Below are positions 48,821 through 57,840 of a stretch of DNA of 64,000 nucleotides, piece by piece. Origin of the DNA: JAKFEW01 sp036675505 (lineage in GTDB: Bacteria > Cyanobacteriota > Sericytochromatia > S15B-MN24 > JAQBPE01); NCBI GenBank assembly GCA_036675505.1, contig JAKFEW010000092.1, positions 1 to 64,000 on the forward strand. Direction: 5' to 3'. How positions within the stretch are numbered: the first letter of the stretch is position 1; each line of letters opens with the position of its first letter. Made by a program: the position numbers and the translations under genes. The notes under the pieces were generated by a model. The model saw only the letters and a list, made by a program, of their open reading frames with translations, was not told where the DNA came from and did no database searches.

Positions 48821-49921
48821 ATGCCCACGCCGATCCCGCCTCGCCCCACGCCCCTGCCGCCCACCGTGCCGACCTCCGTCACGGTGCGGGGCGGCGACAC
48901 GCTCGCGGCGATCGCCAGGCGCGTGCTCGGCGATTCGCGACGCTGGAAGGAGATCCATGCGCTGAACCAGGGCGTGATCGGGAGCGATCCCTCGAAGTTG
49001 CGCATCGGCCAGGTGCTGCGCATGCCGCGCCCCGGCGCCCCCGGACGCCAGGAGCCGCCCCCGGCTCCGCCACAGGCGCCGCCGGCGAAGCCGTCCGACC
49101 GCGACGGCGACGGCCTGATCGATCGGTTCGACGCCGCGCCGGACAACCCGCGCAACCGCCAATGGAGCAAACAGGCGGTCACCGAGTTCCAGGACTTCGT
49201 CATGAAGCGCACGATCAAGCTCGCCGTGATGGGCGTGGAGATCGATTGCGCGGACCTCGCGGCGAAGCTGCTCAGCGACTTCTGCAAGGCCACCGGCATC
49301 CCGAACCCGCTCGGCGAGCGGGGCGAGCGCTGGCAGGTCTACACGCCAGAGCGCACGGGCGGCCTGCCGAACGTGAAGGGCCCCAACTACTTCCTGCCCG
49401 AAGTCGGCGCCGACAACCTCGCCAAGGGCCATACCAAGGACGTCAACGACGCCGACGGCAACGGCGTGGCCGGCTGGGACCGCGAGACCGGCCAGGTCGA
49501 CGCGGCGGACCTGCGGGCGGGCGACATCCTGTTCTACGACTGGGAGGACGACGGCAAGGTCAACCATACGGTGAACGTGCTCGACGTCTACCCGGACGGC
49601 TCGGTGGTGATCGCCTTCGGCACCTACGACAACCTCGCGGAGGACGACGTGGTCGACTGGAAGGATCTCGACCTCGCGCCGATCGCGGCCGCGGTGCTGA
49701 AACCGGGCACCGAGGAGTACGAGAAGTACCTGGGGCCCAAGTGCCGCATCTGGGGCGTGCGGCGCTACAGCGTGATGCCAGACAAGGAAAAGAGCGAGTC
49801 GATCCCGTACGTGCCGTTCGTGAGGCCGCTGCCGGTCGTGCCGATCGATCCGAGCATCTTGCCGGGCCTGATCGATCCGCCGCCGTTGCCAGCGCCCCCG
49901 GCAGACGACGTTACTTCTTGA
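48821..49921 (+). CDS. LysM protein with Ca-binding loop and NlpC/CHAP-like domain
   Basis: The protein has 366 residues, with GAGGA upstream of the ATG. The N-terminus is Pro-rich with no signal peptide. A LysM domain (about 19-69, TVRGGDTLAAIARRVLGDSR) is followed by a Pro linker and a thrombospondin-3-like calcium loop DRDGDGLIDRFD (93-104). Then comes a region with DCADLAAKLL (Cys143) and, in order, AGDILFYDWEDDGKVNHTVN (His249). These look like the Cys and His of an NlpC/P60 or CHAP-type amidase. It may cut or bind peptidoglycan, but export is unexplained. Its last 11 bases overlap the convergent next gene. Confidence 0.75.
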   Translation: MPTPIPPRPTPLPPTVPTSVTVRGGDTLAAIARRVLGDSRRWKEIHALNQGVIGSDPSKLRIGQVLRMPRPGAPGRQEPPPAPPQAPPAKPSDRDGDGLIDRFDAAPDNPRNRQWSKQAVTEFQDFVMKRTIKLAVMGVEIDCADLAAKLLSDFCKATGIPNPLGERGERWQVYTPERTGGLPNVKGPNYFLPEVGADNLAKGHTKDVNDADGNGVAGWDRETGQVDAADLRAGDILFYDWEDDGKVNHTVNVLDVYPDGSVVIAFGTYDNLAEDDVVDWKDLDLAPIAAAVLKPGTEEYEKYLGPKCRIWGVRRYSVMPDKEKSESIPYVPFVRPLPVVPIDPSILPGLIDPPPLPAPPADDVTS

Positions 49922-50291
49922 TGAAGCCTTGCGAGATGAGGAAGTTCAGGTAGATGTCGAGGTGCTTCAACCCGTCATCGTTGAGCATCGTCATCTTGCG
50001 CAGCATCGGCTTCATCTCGTCGACCACGACGATCGGGATCGCCTGCTCGACCTGATGCCGCGCGGCCTTCGCGACCGCGTCGGTGCCTTCCATGATGCCG
50101 TGGGCGATCTCGGGGATCGTCTCCGACGCCGGGCGGCCTGACAGGAGGGTCTCGATCGGGCCGACGCTGTTCCGGAAGCCCAACAGCTGGAGGATCTGGC
50201 CTTCGGTCACGCCGACGTCGCGCGCGCGCGCCATCATGAACGTGGCGAGCTGATCGAGCGCGTGCTGCGGACCCGGCGATGAGGTGCCCAT
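49911..50291 (-). CDS. Small helical hypothetical protein
   Basis: The protein has 126 residues. ATG 50291 has GGGAGG seven bases upstream; the longer frame to 50327 has less support. All helical by eye: HALDQLATFMMARARDVGVT, EGQILQLLGF, IPIVVVDEMKPMLRKMTMLN, GLKHLDIYLNFLISQGFIKK. No known motif is seen. It overlaps the end of the LysM gene by 11 bases and lies 67 bases after the small DNA-binding-like gene. Confidence 0.6.
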   Translation of the reverse strand: MGTSSPGPQHALDQLATFMMARARDVGVTEGQILQLLGFRNSVGPIETLLSGRPASETIPEIAHGIMEGTDAVAKAARHQVEQAIPIVVVDEMKPMLRKMTMLNDDGLKHLDIYLNFLISQGFIKK

Positions 50292-50358
50292 GGTTGCCTC
50301 CCGGCCATTCCCGGCCGGGGCCATCATACCATCCAGGGCTCGCGGGCAGCCTCGCCGC

Positions 50359-50592
50359 CTAGAAGAGGTCCTGGAGGCGCGGGAGCGGCCGCGAGGGGCG
50401 CTTGCCGGCCATCGTCTCGGCGAACTTGCGCAGCGCGAGCACCTCGTTGCGGTGGTAGAAGCTGAGGCCGTCGATCACGACGAACGGCTTGATCTGGCCC
50501 CAGCGCACGTGGTCCTGGAAGTGCGTGGGCGGCACGCCCGCGAGGTCGGCGGCGTTGCGTGGCGTGAGCAGGTCGTTGGTTTCGACGAGCAT
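50359..50592 (-). CDS. Small helix-turn-helix-like protein
   Basis: The protein has 77 residues, with GAGGA before ATG 50592. TPRNAADLAGVPPTHFQDHV followed by RWGQIKPFVVIDGLSFYHRN reads like a MerR/excisionase-type winged helix (helix, turn, helix, wing). The C-terminus is basic (GKRPSRPLPRLQDLF). It probably binds DNA. It lies between the response-regulator gene and the 126-residue gene on the same strand. Confidence 0.55.
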   Translation of the reverse strand: MLVETNDLLTPRNAADLAGVPPTHFQDHVRWGQIKPFVVIDGLSFYHRNEVLALRKFAETMAGKRPSRPLPRLQDLF

Positions 50593-50674
50593 GCGGGTCC
50601 TCGGTCGGCGGTCAGCAGCGATGATTATGTTAGGCGAGCGGGGCGCGCGGCGGTGTGACGGATGCACATGTCGC

Positions 50675-51115
50675 TCAGCCCGGCAAAAACGCCCGGGCGG
50701 GCACGCAGCCGCCGGCCCGCAGCCTGGCGAGCGGCGGCGGGGCGTGCGGCGCCGCGATCGTGATCGCCTCGACCAGCTCCGCGCGGCGGAACGGCTTGTG
50801 CAGCAGGATCGCCGCGCCGGCGTCGCGCACCTCGGGGGCCAGGTAGTCCAACACGGAAGCCGTCTGGGCGACGATCGGGATGTGGGCGGTCGCCGGGTCC
50901 GCCTTGAGCCGGCGGATCGCCTCCAGGCCGTCGAAGTGCGCGCCCTTGAACATCATGTCCATCAGGATCACGTCGGGCTGTTCGCTGAGGGCGAGCGCCA
51001 GGCCGAGCTCGGGATCGTGGGCTTCGATGACCTGGTAGCCGATCATCGCGAGGTTCATCCCGATGATCTGCATGTTGGTGACTTCGTCTTCGACCACGAG
51101 GACGCGGAAAGTCAT
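50675..51115 (-). CDS. Single-domain response regulator
   Basis: The protein has 146 residues from ATG 51115. The receiver domain is complete: acidic pair E9/D10 (VLVVEDEVTNM), phospho-acceptor Asp53 in PDVILMDMMFKGAHFDGLE, Thr85 in PIVAQTAS, and Lys107 in LLHKPFRRAEL. The ~30-residue tail is too short for an output domain. It thus acts as a phosphorelay or protein-binding switch. The HstK hybrid at 52807 is the nearest histidine kinase on the same strand and a candidate partner. Confidence 0.9.
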   Translation of the reverse strand: MTFRVLVVEDEVTNMQIIGMNLAMIGYQVIEAHDPELGLALALSEQPDVILMDMMFKGAHFDGLEAIRRLKADPATAHIPIVAQTASVLDYLAPEVRDAGAAILLHKPFRRAELVEAITIAAPHAPPPLARLRAGGCVPARAFLPG

Positions 51116-51375
51116 AGGCTGTGATCCTCGGGGTCGGGGGTGTAGGGCGGGGGACGGGGCTTCCCCCACCAGAAGTAACAAAATGCGAAGCGCGCCGAAA
51201 TGGCCGCCAGGCCGCTGGAGAACCCCGGATGCCGCGCGGGATGACCGCAGCCCGCCGGCGGTGAAGAATCGTGAACGCCCGCCCGGCCGCCGGCCCGCGG
51301 CGCGCCGCCGGTGCGCCCACCCGCGAGCCGGGGTATGAGGAGGTGTCCCCGCCCCTCGGAGCCGTCGAAACGCCC

Positions 51376-52191
51376 ATGCGTCCCGGGTTGCTGGCCACTA
51401 TGACGGCCGCTTTCCTCGCCTTTTCCGCCCTGCCCGCCGCCGCCTCCCCGGTGTACGTGACGCTGCGGACCGCCTATGGCCCGGTCGAGCCGGGCATCCC
51501 CGTGGTGGCCTTCTCCTACGACGTGGAGCGGGTCTACCCGGAAATCGAGCGGCGCTTCGAGCAGTGGAAGCCGATGCCCCCGTTGCCGAACACGAACTAC
51601 CGGCCGATCCCGGTGCTGCGCGCGTGGGGCGTCTACTACCTGGTCCACGCGGCCCAGCTCGAGCACTTCCGCGAGGACTTCTCGCGCGCCCACCGCGACG
51701 ACCCGCCGATGCTGCGCGACATCATGCCGCGCTTCGACGCCGTCTACAAGAAGTACGGCGAACGCGCCACGGACATCCAGGAATCCTTTCTCCAGCCCGA
51801 AGACGAGCGCCAGCTCTGGTGCCAGAAGGTCACGCGCGACCTCAACCTCGTGATCAACGAGTTCAACGCGCGCTTCGGCGCCGGCGAGGCCGCGATGGAA
51901 GCCTACCGCACGAAGTACGCGGGCTGGCTGGGCAAGCGCAACGAGGCCCTGCGCTTCGCCGTCATCCGCGCGGGCGGCAACCAGAACCTGAACTTCGTCG
52001 AGAGCGTGACCACGGGCGATGGCATCGCCGGCTTCGATTTGCCGCCCGGTACCTGGTTCGTGGCCGCGCAGACCGCCACGTGGAGCTGGTACCGCCCGAT
52101 GCGCGTCACGAATTGGGGCGGCAAGGTGACGCTGACCGGCGCGGACGCCTCGCGCCGGCGCATGCCGCTCGCCGACTGGGTCGGCAACTAG
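51376..52191 (+). CDS. Exported hypothetical protein
   Basis: The protein has 271 residues. ATG 51376 gives a signal peptide MRPGLLATMTAAFLAFSALP ending AAAS. The mature part opens PVYVTLRTAYGPVEPGIPVV (beta) and has a helical middle (PMLRDIMPRFDAVYKKYGER, ATDIQESFLQPEDERQLW, LNLVINEFNARFGAGEAAME) and a beta-rich end (GFDLPPGTWFVAAQTATWSW, GKVTLTGAD). The end resembles a carrier or carboxypeptidase-regulatory-like beta-sandwich. One Cys only. Function is unknown; probably periplasmic. Confidence 0.65.
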   Translation: MRPGLLATMTAAFLAFSALPAAASPVYVTLRTAYGPVEPGIPVVAFSYDVERVYPEIERRFEQWKPMPPLPNTNYRPIPVLRAWGVYYLVHAAQLEHFREDFSRAHRDDPPMLRDIMPRFDAVYKKYGERATDIQESFLQPEDERQLWCQKVTRDLNLVINEFNARFGAGEAAMEAYRTKYAGWLGKRNEALRFAVIRAGGNQNLNFVESVTTGDGIAGFDLPPGTWFVAAQTATWSWYRPMRVTNWGGKVTLTGADASRRRMPLADWVGN

Positions 52192-52312
52192 CGAGCGACC
52201 GGGAGTCGCGTCAAATAACCTTGACGCCCGGTACACATACGCGTCACGTGGGTTCACGGGCGCGTCACACCGGCCGCCTATCCTTGGAATGTCCCTGCTG
52301 GAGGATGTTCCG

Positions 52313-52504
52313 ATGACCGACGACTTCTCGATTCCCGACTTCGAGCCCCTCGTGCCGGCCTGGGCGCCGGTCAGCGATTGGTCCCGCGTCCCGCCTTCGA
52401 CCCGCCGCCCGATGCCACCGGCGCCGCGCCTAGGGGCGAAGAAGAAGCCCGCGGAGCGCAAGGGCCTGCGCTTCTACCAGCAGGTCACGCGCGGCCTGGT
52501 CTGA
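52313..52504 (+). CDS. Small basic Pro-rich protein
   Basis: The protein has 63 residues, with GGAGG eight bases before ATG 52313; the in-frame ATG at 52289 lies upstream of that site. It opens acidic (MTDDFSIPDFEPLVPAWAPV), then Pro-rich, then basic (RLGAKKKPAERKGLRFYQQV). Probably unstructured. A perfect 15-bp hairpin follows 56 bases later, which supports it as a real transcription unit. Confidence 0.5.
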   Translation: MTDDFSIPDFEPLVPAWAPVSDWSRVPPSTRRPMPPAPRLGAKKKPAERKGLRFYQQVTRGLV

Positions 52505-52560
52505 GCCGGCCGCCCGACCGCCCGAATAGTTTTCCGCCCCCTTCCCCTGTCCTTCCTCTC

Positions 52561-52594
52561 GCGAACCGCCCCCCTGCCCAGGGGGGCGGTTCGC
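52561..52594 (+). terminator. Perfect 15-bp hairpin
   Basis: The arms 52561-52575 and 52580-52594 are perfectly complementary (GCGAACCGCCCCCCT) around GCCC. It probably ends the 52313 transcript, though no U-tract follows. Confidence 0.7.
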
Positions 52595-52609
52595 CCATGG
52601 GAGAGGGGA

Positions 52610-52635
52610 GGCCAGATAATTGGTCTTATCTGGCC
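52610..52635. repeat. 10-bp inverted repeat matching the 36910 element
   Basis: GGCCAGATAA and TTATCTGGCC flank TTGGTC. The inner 22 bases (52612-52633) equal the 36915-36936 element at most positions, including both CCAGATAAT/TTATCTGG arms and the total length. A further CCAGATAAT (52692-52700) and a CGAGATAA (52722-52729) follow in the same gap. Confidence 0.6.
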
Positions 52636-52806
52636 AAAGCCGCGAGACCCCCCGGTAGCGTCACGCTTTCCGGCGACGGCCGCCAGGTGATCCAGATAAT
52701 ACGCAGCATGGGCCTGGTCCGGCGAGATAACGGGGCCCGCGCAGATGGGCCCTTTCGCCCGGTGGGCCGGGCGCCGGGACGGGGGCATCGCGAATGACCA
52801 TAACGG

Positions 52807-55800
52807 TCAGTCGGCCTGGACGGGTGTCTCACGCGGCAGCTCGAACCAGAACGTGCTGCCACGGCCCTGCTCGCTCTCGACGCCGATGATCCCCCCATGG
52901 GCCTCGACGAGCGCCTTCACGATCGAGAGCCCGATCCCCGTCCCGCCTTTGCGCACGCCGGCCTCGAGCTGGCTGAACCGCCGGAACAGCTTGGGGATGT
53001 CCTCGGCGGCGATGCCGGCGCCGGAATCGGTCACCTCGCAGCGCAGCCGATCGCCCGCCATGGTCGCCCGCACGCGGATCCGCCCGCCCGCCGGCGTGAA
53101 CTTCACGGCGTTGCCGATCAGGTTGGTCAGCACCTGGCCGAGGCGCGCGGGGTCCCACCGGCCCTCGATCGGCCTCGCCAAGTCGGACTCGAGCGTGATG
53201 CGCTCGGCCTGTAGCTGCGGCACGAAGCTCGCCACGATCTCCTCGACCTTGGCGGCGACGTCCATCGGCTCGGGGCGCAGCGTGAAGGTGCCCGCCTCCA
53301 GCCGCGCGATGTCGAGCAGGTCTTCGAGCATGTTGCCGAGGCGCGTGGCGGCGTGGAGGATCTGCGCCGTGAAGTTCGCCTGATCGGCGCTGAGCGGCCC
53401 ACCGAGCCCGTCTTCCAGGAACTCCGCGTAGCCCATGATCGCCGTGACCGGCGCGCGCAGGTCGTGGCTCACGGCGTTGATGAAGGCGTCCTTGGCCGTG
53501 TCCAGCTCGCGCGCGGCCGTGAGCTCCGCGCGGGTCGCCGCCTCGCGCGCCTCGACCCGCGCACGTTCAGCCTCGGCCTCGTAGATGCGCGCGTTCTCGA
53601 GCGAGATGGCGGCCTGGGCGGCGAGCAGCTCGAGCACGGTGAGCTTCTCGGCCGAAAACGCGCCGGGCGTCAGGTTGTTCTCGAGGTAGAGCAGGCCGGC
53701 GAGCTGGCCCTGGCGAACCATCGGCAGGCACAGGACCGCGCGCGGCCGGTGGCTCGCGAAGTAGGGATCCCCTGCGAAGCGGCCTTCGGCCGCCGGGTCG
53801 TCGACCGCGACCGGCTGGCGCGTGCGGCGTGCGACGTCGATGATCGCCTGCGGCACCGCGGCCGGGCCCGGCTGGAGGCGGACGGCGATCGCGGGGCCCG
53901 CGTCGGCCTCGGCGATGAGGACGAGCGACTCGCCTCGGGCCCGGAAGAGCCAGCCGCGCTCGGCGCCGGCCTGCTCCAGCATGATCGTCATGAGCGCCTC
54001 GGCCAGCCGATCGAGCACGATCTCGCCGGCCAGTACGTGGGACGCCTTGACGACCGCCAGCACGTCCAGGTGGTCGGCGGGCAGGCTCACGGTCGTGCGG
54101 TGGTCGGCCCCGCCCGGTTCCCGCTCGGAAGGCGCGCCGAGCCGGGCGACCAGCGCATGCGCGCCCCAGCGCTCCGCCGCGCGGCGGGCGGCCGCCTGGC
54201 CGGCCGCCGCGGGCAGCGCGAGCCCGAGCGACCGGTAATGCCGCGACGCGAGCAGGTGGCCGACCAGCTCCAGCTGGAGATCGTGCTGGCCGCGCGCCGC
54301 GGCGATCGCCCGCTCGAACCCGCGCATCGCGTCCACGTCCCGGCCTTCGTGCCGCGCGAGCTCCGCGGCGACGAGGTCGTGGCGCGCCGCGAAGTTGGCC
54401 GGGCAGTTGCCGGCCCAGGAACCCAGGCGCGCCGCGATCTCGCCCAGCTCGGCGAGGCGCGCGGCGCGGTCGGCCCCCCCCGGCGCATCAAGGCTGCGTG
54501 CCAGCGCGAGCGCCCGATAGACGTGATAGATGATCAGCGGCTTCTGGGCGGCCACGGCCCATAGCAAGGGCTTCGCGGCTTCCGCGGCGGCCAGTGCGCC
54601 ATCGACGTCGTCGAGCAGGAAGCGGGCCTCGAGGCGCAGGATCTGGTCCAGCGCGTGCGTGAACGGCAGCGTGAGGGCAGGCGGCCCCGCGAAGTCCGAC
54701 GGCTCGCCGGTCAGGGTCGCCAAGTAGTGCCGCAGCGTGTCGACGACCGGCGCCATCGCCGCGAAGCCGATCCGCCGGCCTTCCTCGGCCAACCGAACGG
54801 CCTGGCGCTGCACGTCGGCGAGCGGCGCCCCGGTGAGCAGGAGGACGAACGCCTGTTGCGACGCGATGTAGCACCGGTACGCGGCGTCGCCGGCCTCCAG
54901 CGCGGCCGCCCGGGCCCGCAAGAGCAGCGCGAAGTCCTCCTCGAACGGCCGCACCCAGAACGAGACGAACGAGGCCGCGATGCTGAAGACCTTGCCCTGG
55001 TAGGCGTCGGCGCCGCGCTGTTCGGCCAGCGCGATCGCGAGGCGCGCGAACCGATCGCCTTCCAGGTAGCGCCCCTGGTGGACGCCGAGCGCCATCCCCA
55101 AGAGCACCAGGCCGACGCCCGACGGTCCGCCGAGGCCATGTTCCAGGCTTAGCCGGGCGATCCGCACGCCGATGAGGTCGTGCATGGCGGGATGGGTGAA
55201 GTAGGCGACCGGCAGCGCGGCCGCGAGCAGCGCCATCGTCATCTCGATCGCGGGGTCGCAGACCGGCGGCAGGGCGAGCACGGCCAGGTCGCTCCGCTCG
55301 CCGAGCGCCGCCAGCGCCCGCCTGATCTCGGCCGCCACGTGGCCCTCGTCGGGCTTCGCGGGCAAAGGGTGGCCCAACGTCGCGAGGCCCAGATGGACCG
55401 CTTCGAGGGCACCCGCCAGATCGCCTGAGCGGATGCGCAGCTCGATCGCGATCAGCTCGGCCGCCGCCCGGTCGAGCCGTTCGGTCGCCCGGCCGCGCAC
55501 CTCATCGAGGGTGCGCTCGGCGTCGTCGAAGCGCCCGAGCAGGGCGTCGACCTCGGCGAGCTCGAGGCGCAGCGCGGTCGTCGCGGCGGGTTGGGTCGCC
55601 CAGGCGTCGGGCTTCAGGAAGTCCAGGCCGGCGACCAGGTAGCCGCGCGCGGCGTCGAAGGCCGCCGCGTTCTTGGCGCGGCGGCCCGCGCGCAGGTTCA
55701 CCGACGCCGCGCGCTCGCGCTCGTCCGGGTCGTCGATCAGCGCCGCGCCCGTGTTCATACGCCGCGCCGCCTCGAACAGGCGAAGCTCGAGCGTGGCGTC

Positions 55801-57696
55801 GTCACGCGCGAGGAGGCTGCGGCCCAGCACCAGGTTCGCCTCGGTGCAACGCGCGGCCGAGACCAGCTCGACGGCCGCCTCGCGGATGCGGTCATGGGTG
55901 AAGGTGATCGAGGTGCCCACGTGCACGACCAGGCCCCGCTGGCTCGCGGCCTCCAGCGCCAGCGAGGTGGCCTGGTCGTCGCAGCCCGCCACCGTCGCGA
56001 GCTCCGTCAAGGTCGCCTCATGGCCGAGGCAGGCCGCCAGCCCGAGCGCCTCGCGATCCGGCTGGGCGAGCTGCCGGAGCTGGCCGATCAGCATCTCCGC
56101 GACGTTGTCGGCGATCGCCCGCCGCCGGATCCGCGCCAGGTCCCAGCGCCAAGCGCCCTCGGTCGGCTCGAACCGGATCAAGCCCTCGTCGTGGAGATCG
56201 CCAATCAACCGCCGCGCGAAGAACGGGTTGCCGGCAGTCTTCTCGTGCACGAGCGCCGCGAGCGCCGCGACCTCGGGGCCCTCGGCGCGAAACGCGTCGC
56301 CGAGCAGGCCGGCCAGATCGGCCACCGCGATCGGGCCGAGCGTGAGCGTCCGCACCACCACGGCGGCCTCACGGACCCGCTCCATCTCCTGCCAGAGCGG
56401 ATCGTCGGGGCCCATCTCCGAGCTGCGGTAGGCCCCGATGATGAGCACATGCCGCAGCTCGGGGTCGATGAGCAGGTCGGCGATCAACACATGATCCGCC
56501 GGGTCGCTCCACTGGAGGTCGTCGAAGAAGAGCACCAGCGGCCGATCGGGCTGCGCGATCGCGCCCAGGAACCGCCGAATCGTCAACGCGAAGCGGTGGC
56601 GGGCGTCGGCCGGCGGCAACGGCGGCACGGCCGGCTGCTGGCCGATCAGGGCCGTGAGCTCGGGCACGAGATCGGTCACCAGCCGGGCCGTCTCGGGCAG
56701 CGCCGCGAGCACGGCGGCCCGCCAGCTGGCGACCCGTGCCTCGGGCTCGGCCAGGATCTGTGCCGTGAGCTCGCGCAGCGCCTGGGTGATCGCCGCGAAG
56801 GGCACGTCGCGGACCGGGCCCGCGAACTTGCCCGCGGCGAGGTGTCCGTGGCGCTGGGCGATCGGCAGCCGCAGCTCCTCCACCAGCGACGATTTGCCCA
56901 CGCCGGCCACGCCGCCGAGCAGCAGGCCGCGCGTCCGGCCATCGTCCACGACCGCATCGAAGGCGGCGAGCAGGTCCGCCTGCTCGTGGGCGCGGCCGTA
57001 TAGCCGGCGCGGCAACGCGAAGCGCTCGGGCACGTCGTGCAAGCCGAGCGGGAACGCCGCGATCATGCCGTGGGTTTCGAGCAGCTGGAGGCAGCGCGCG
57101 AGGTCGGCGGCGACGCCGGCCGCGGCCTGGTAGCGGTCTTCCGGCGCCTTGGCGAGCAGCTTGAGCACGAGGTCCGAGAGCGGCGCCGCCAGGCCCGCGA
57201 CGAGCCTGGCCGGCGGCTCCGGCCGGCGCGCGAGGTGGCAGTGGATCAGCGCCGCGGCATCCTCGCCGACGCAGGGCAGGGCGCCGGTCAGCATCTCGTA
57301 GAAAATCACCCCGAGCGCGTAGAGATCCGCGCGGTGGTCGACCGGGCGGTTGAGGCGGCCGGTCTGTTCGGGCGCCATGGAGGTCAGCGTGCCCTCGATC
57401 CGCCCCGCGGTGCGCACCGCCGCCGGCTCCAGCGCCGCGCGGATCGCGAGCCCGTAGCCGGTCAGGCGCACCGCGTGCGAAGCCGGGTCGACGAGGACGT
57501 TGACCGGCTTCAAATCGCGGTGGATCAGCCCGCTGCGGTGCATCCGGGCGACGGCCCAGGCGAGCGGGATCGCGACGGCGAGGAAGCGGTCCGGCGCCAG
57601 CGGGGCGCCGAGCGCCTCGCTGAGCGGGCGCCCGGGGAAGCTTTCGAGGCCGGCGTCGGGATCGGAGCCGGCATCCGGCGGTAGGGAGCCCGTCAT
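52807..57696 (-). CDS. HstK-type hybrid: kinase C-lobe - AAA ATPase - GAF - histidine kinase
   Basis: The protein has 1629 residues from ATG 57696. An in-frame GTG at 57702 is also possible; neither has an SD site. Residues about 18-200 are only the C-lobe of a Ser/Thr kinase (IHRDLKPVNVLVDP; SMAPEQTGRLNRPVDHRADL). The Gly loop, catalytic Lys and helix C are absent, and DFG reads GYG. A STAND/AAA ATPase follows (Walker A GVAGVGKSSLVEEL; LVLFFDDLQWSDPAD), then a long helical TPR-like part. A GAF domain (about 1205-1360), HisKA (phospho-His near 1411 in NAVSHDLRAPVTAIMG) and HATPase_c (NLIGNAVKFTP, DSGAGIA, GGTGIGLSIVKALVE) end it. The His-kinase half looks active. It probably pairs with the 50675 regulator. 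Confidence 0.9.
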   Translation of the reverse strand: MTGSLPPDAGSDPDAGLESFPGRPLSEALGAPLAPDRFLAVAIPLAWAVARMHRSGLIHRDLKPVNVLVDPASHAVRLTGYGLAIRAALEPAAVRTAGRIEGTLTSMAPEQTGRLNRPVDHRADLYALGVIFYEMLTGALPCVGEDAAALIHCHLARRPEPPARLVAGLAAPLSDLVLKLLAKAPEDRYQAAAGVAADLARCLQLLETHGMIAAFPLGLHDVPERFALPRRLYGRAHEQADLLAAFDAVVDDGRTRGLLLGGVAGVGKSSLVEELRLPIAQRHGHLAAGKFAGPVRDVPFAAITQALRELTAQILAEPEARVASWRAAVLAALPETARLVTDLVPELTALIGQQPAVPPLPPADARHRFALTIRRFLGAIAQPDRPLVLFFDDLQWSDPADHVLIADLLIDPELRHVLIIGAYRSSEMGPDDPLWQEMERVREAAVVVRTLTLGPIAVADLAGLLGDAFRAEGPEVAALAALVHEKTAGNPFFARRLIGDLHDEGLIRFEPTEGAWRWDLARIRRRAIADNVAEMLIGQLRQLAQPDREALGLAACLGHEATLTELATVAGCDDQATSLALEAASQRGLVVHVGTSITFTHDRIREAAVELVSAARCTEANLVLGRSLLARDDATLELRLFEAARRMNTGAALIDDPDERERAASVNLRAGRRAKNAAAFDAARGYLVAGLDFLKPDAWATQPAATTALRLELAEVDALLGRFDDAERTLDEVRGRATERLDRAAAELIAIELRIRSGDLAGALEAVHLGLATLGHPLPAKPDEGHVAAEIRRALAALGERSDLAVLALPPVCDPAIEMTMALLAAALPVAYFTHPAMHDLIGVRIARLSLEHGLGGPSGVGLVLLGMALGVHQGRYLEGDRFARLAIALAEQRGADAYQGKVFSIAASFVSFWVRPFEEDFALLLRARAAALEAGDAAYRCYIASQQAFVLLLTGAPLADVQRQAVRLAEEGRRIGFAAMAPVVDTLRHYLATLTGEPSDFAGPPALTLPFTHALDQILRLEARFLLDDVDGALAAAEAAKPLLWAVAAQKPLIIYHVYRALALARSLDAPGGADRAARLAELGEIAARLGSWAGNCPANFAARHDLVAAELARHEGRDVDAMRGFERAIAAARGQHDLQLELVGHLLASRHYRSLGLALPAAAGQAAARRAAERWGAHALVARLGAPSEREPGGADHRTTVSLPADHLDVLAVVKASHVLAGEIVLDRLAEALMTIMLEQAGAERGWLFRARGESLVLIAEADAGPAIAVRLQPGPAAVPQAIIDVARRTRQPVAVDDPAAEGRFAGDPYFASHRPRAVLCLPMVRQGQLAGLLYLENNLTPGAFSAEKLTVLELLAAQAAISLENARIYEAEAERARVEAREAATRAELTAARELDTAKDAFINAVSHDLRAPVTAIMGYAEFLEDGLGGPLSADQANFTAQILHAATRLGNMLEDLLDIARLEAGTFTLRPEPMDVAAKVEEIVASFVPQLQAERITLESDLARPIEGRWDPARLGQVLTNLIGNAVKFTPAGGRIRVRATMAGDRLRCEVTDSGAGIAAEDIPKLFRRFSQLEAGVRKGGTGIGLSIVKALVEAHGGIIGVESEQGRGSTFWFELPRETPVQAD

Positions 57697-57702
57697 CGCC
57701 AC

Positions 57703-57708
57703 ATTTTA
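57703..57708 (-). promoter_or_regulatory. Candidate -10 of the HstK gene, possibly leaderless
   Basis: On the minus strand TAAAAT ends seven bases before the ATG at 57696. Initiation at the usual distance would start the mRNA at or next to the ATG, fitting the lack of an SD site. Confidence 0.35.
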
Positions 57709-57840
57709 CGCCATGGCACGGGACCGTTGCGAGGTCAACCTGGCCGTCTCGTGGGTCAGGCCCCGATCGACACCAGGTGGGCCATCTTCTCCTGCCAGCA
57801 GGCATTGCCGGAAGTTTGGTTGAAGAGCCGGCGGACGATC

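Larger units (their letters stand above)
52505..52806. other. Gap between the 63-residue gene and the HstK hybrid
   Basis: This 302-bp stretch has no gene. It holds the 15-bp hairpin at 52561, the inverted repeat at 52610 and two lone CAGATAA-like boxes near 52692 and 52722. No other signal is seen. Both neighbours end here (convergent). Confidence 0.6.
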
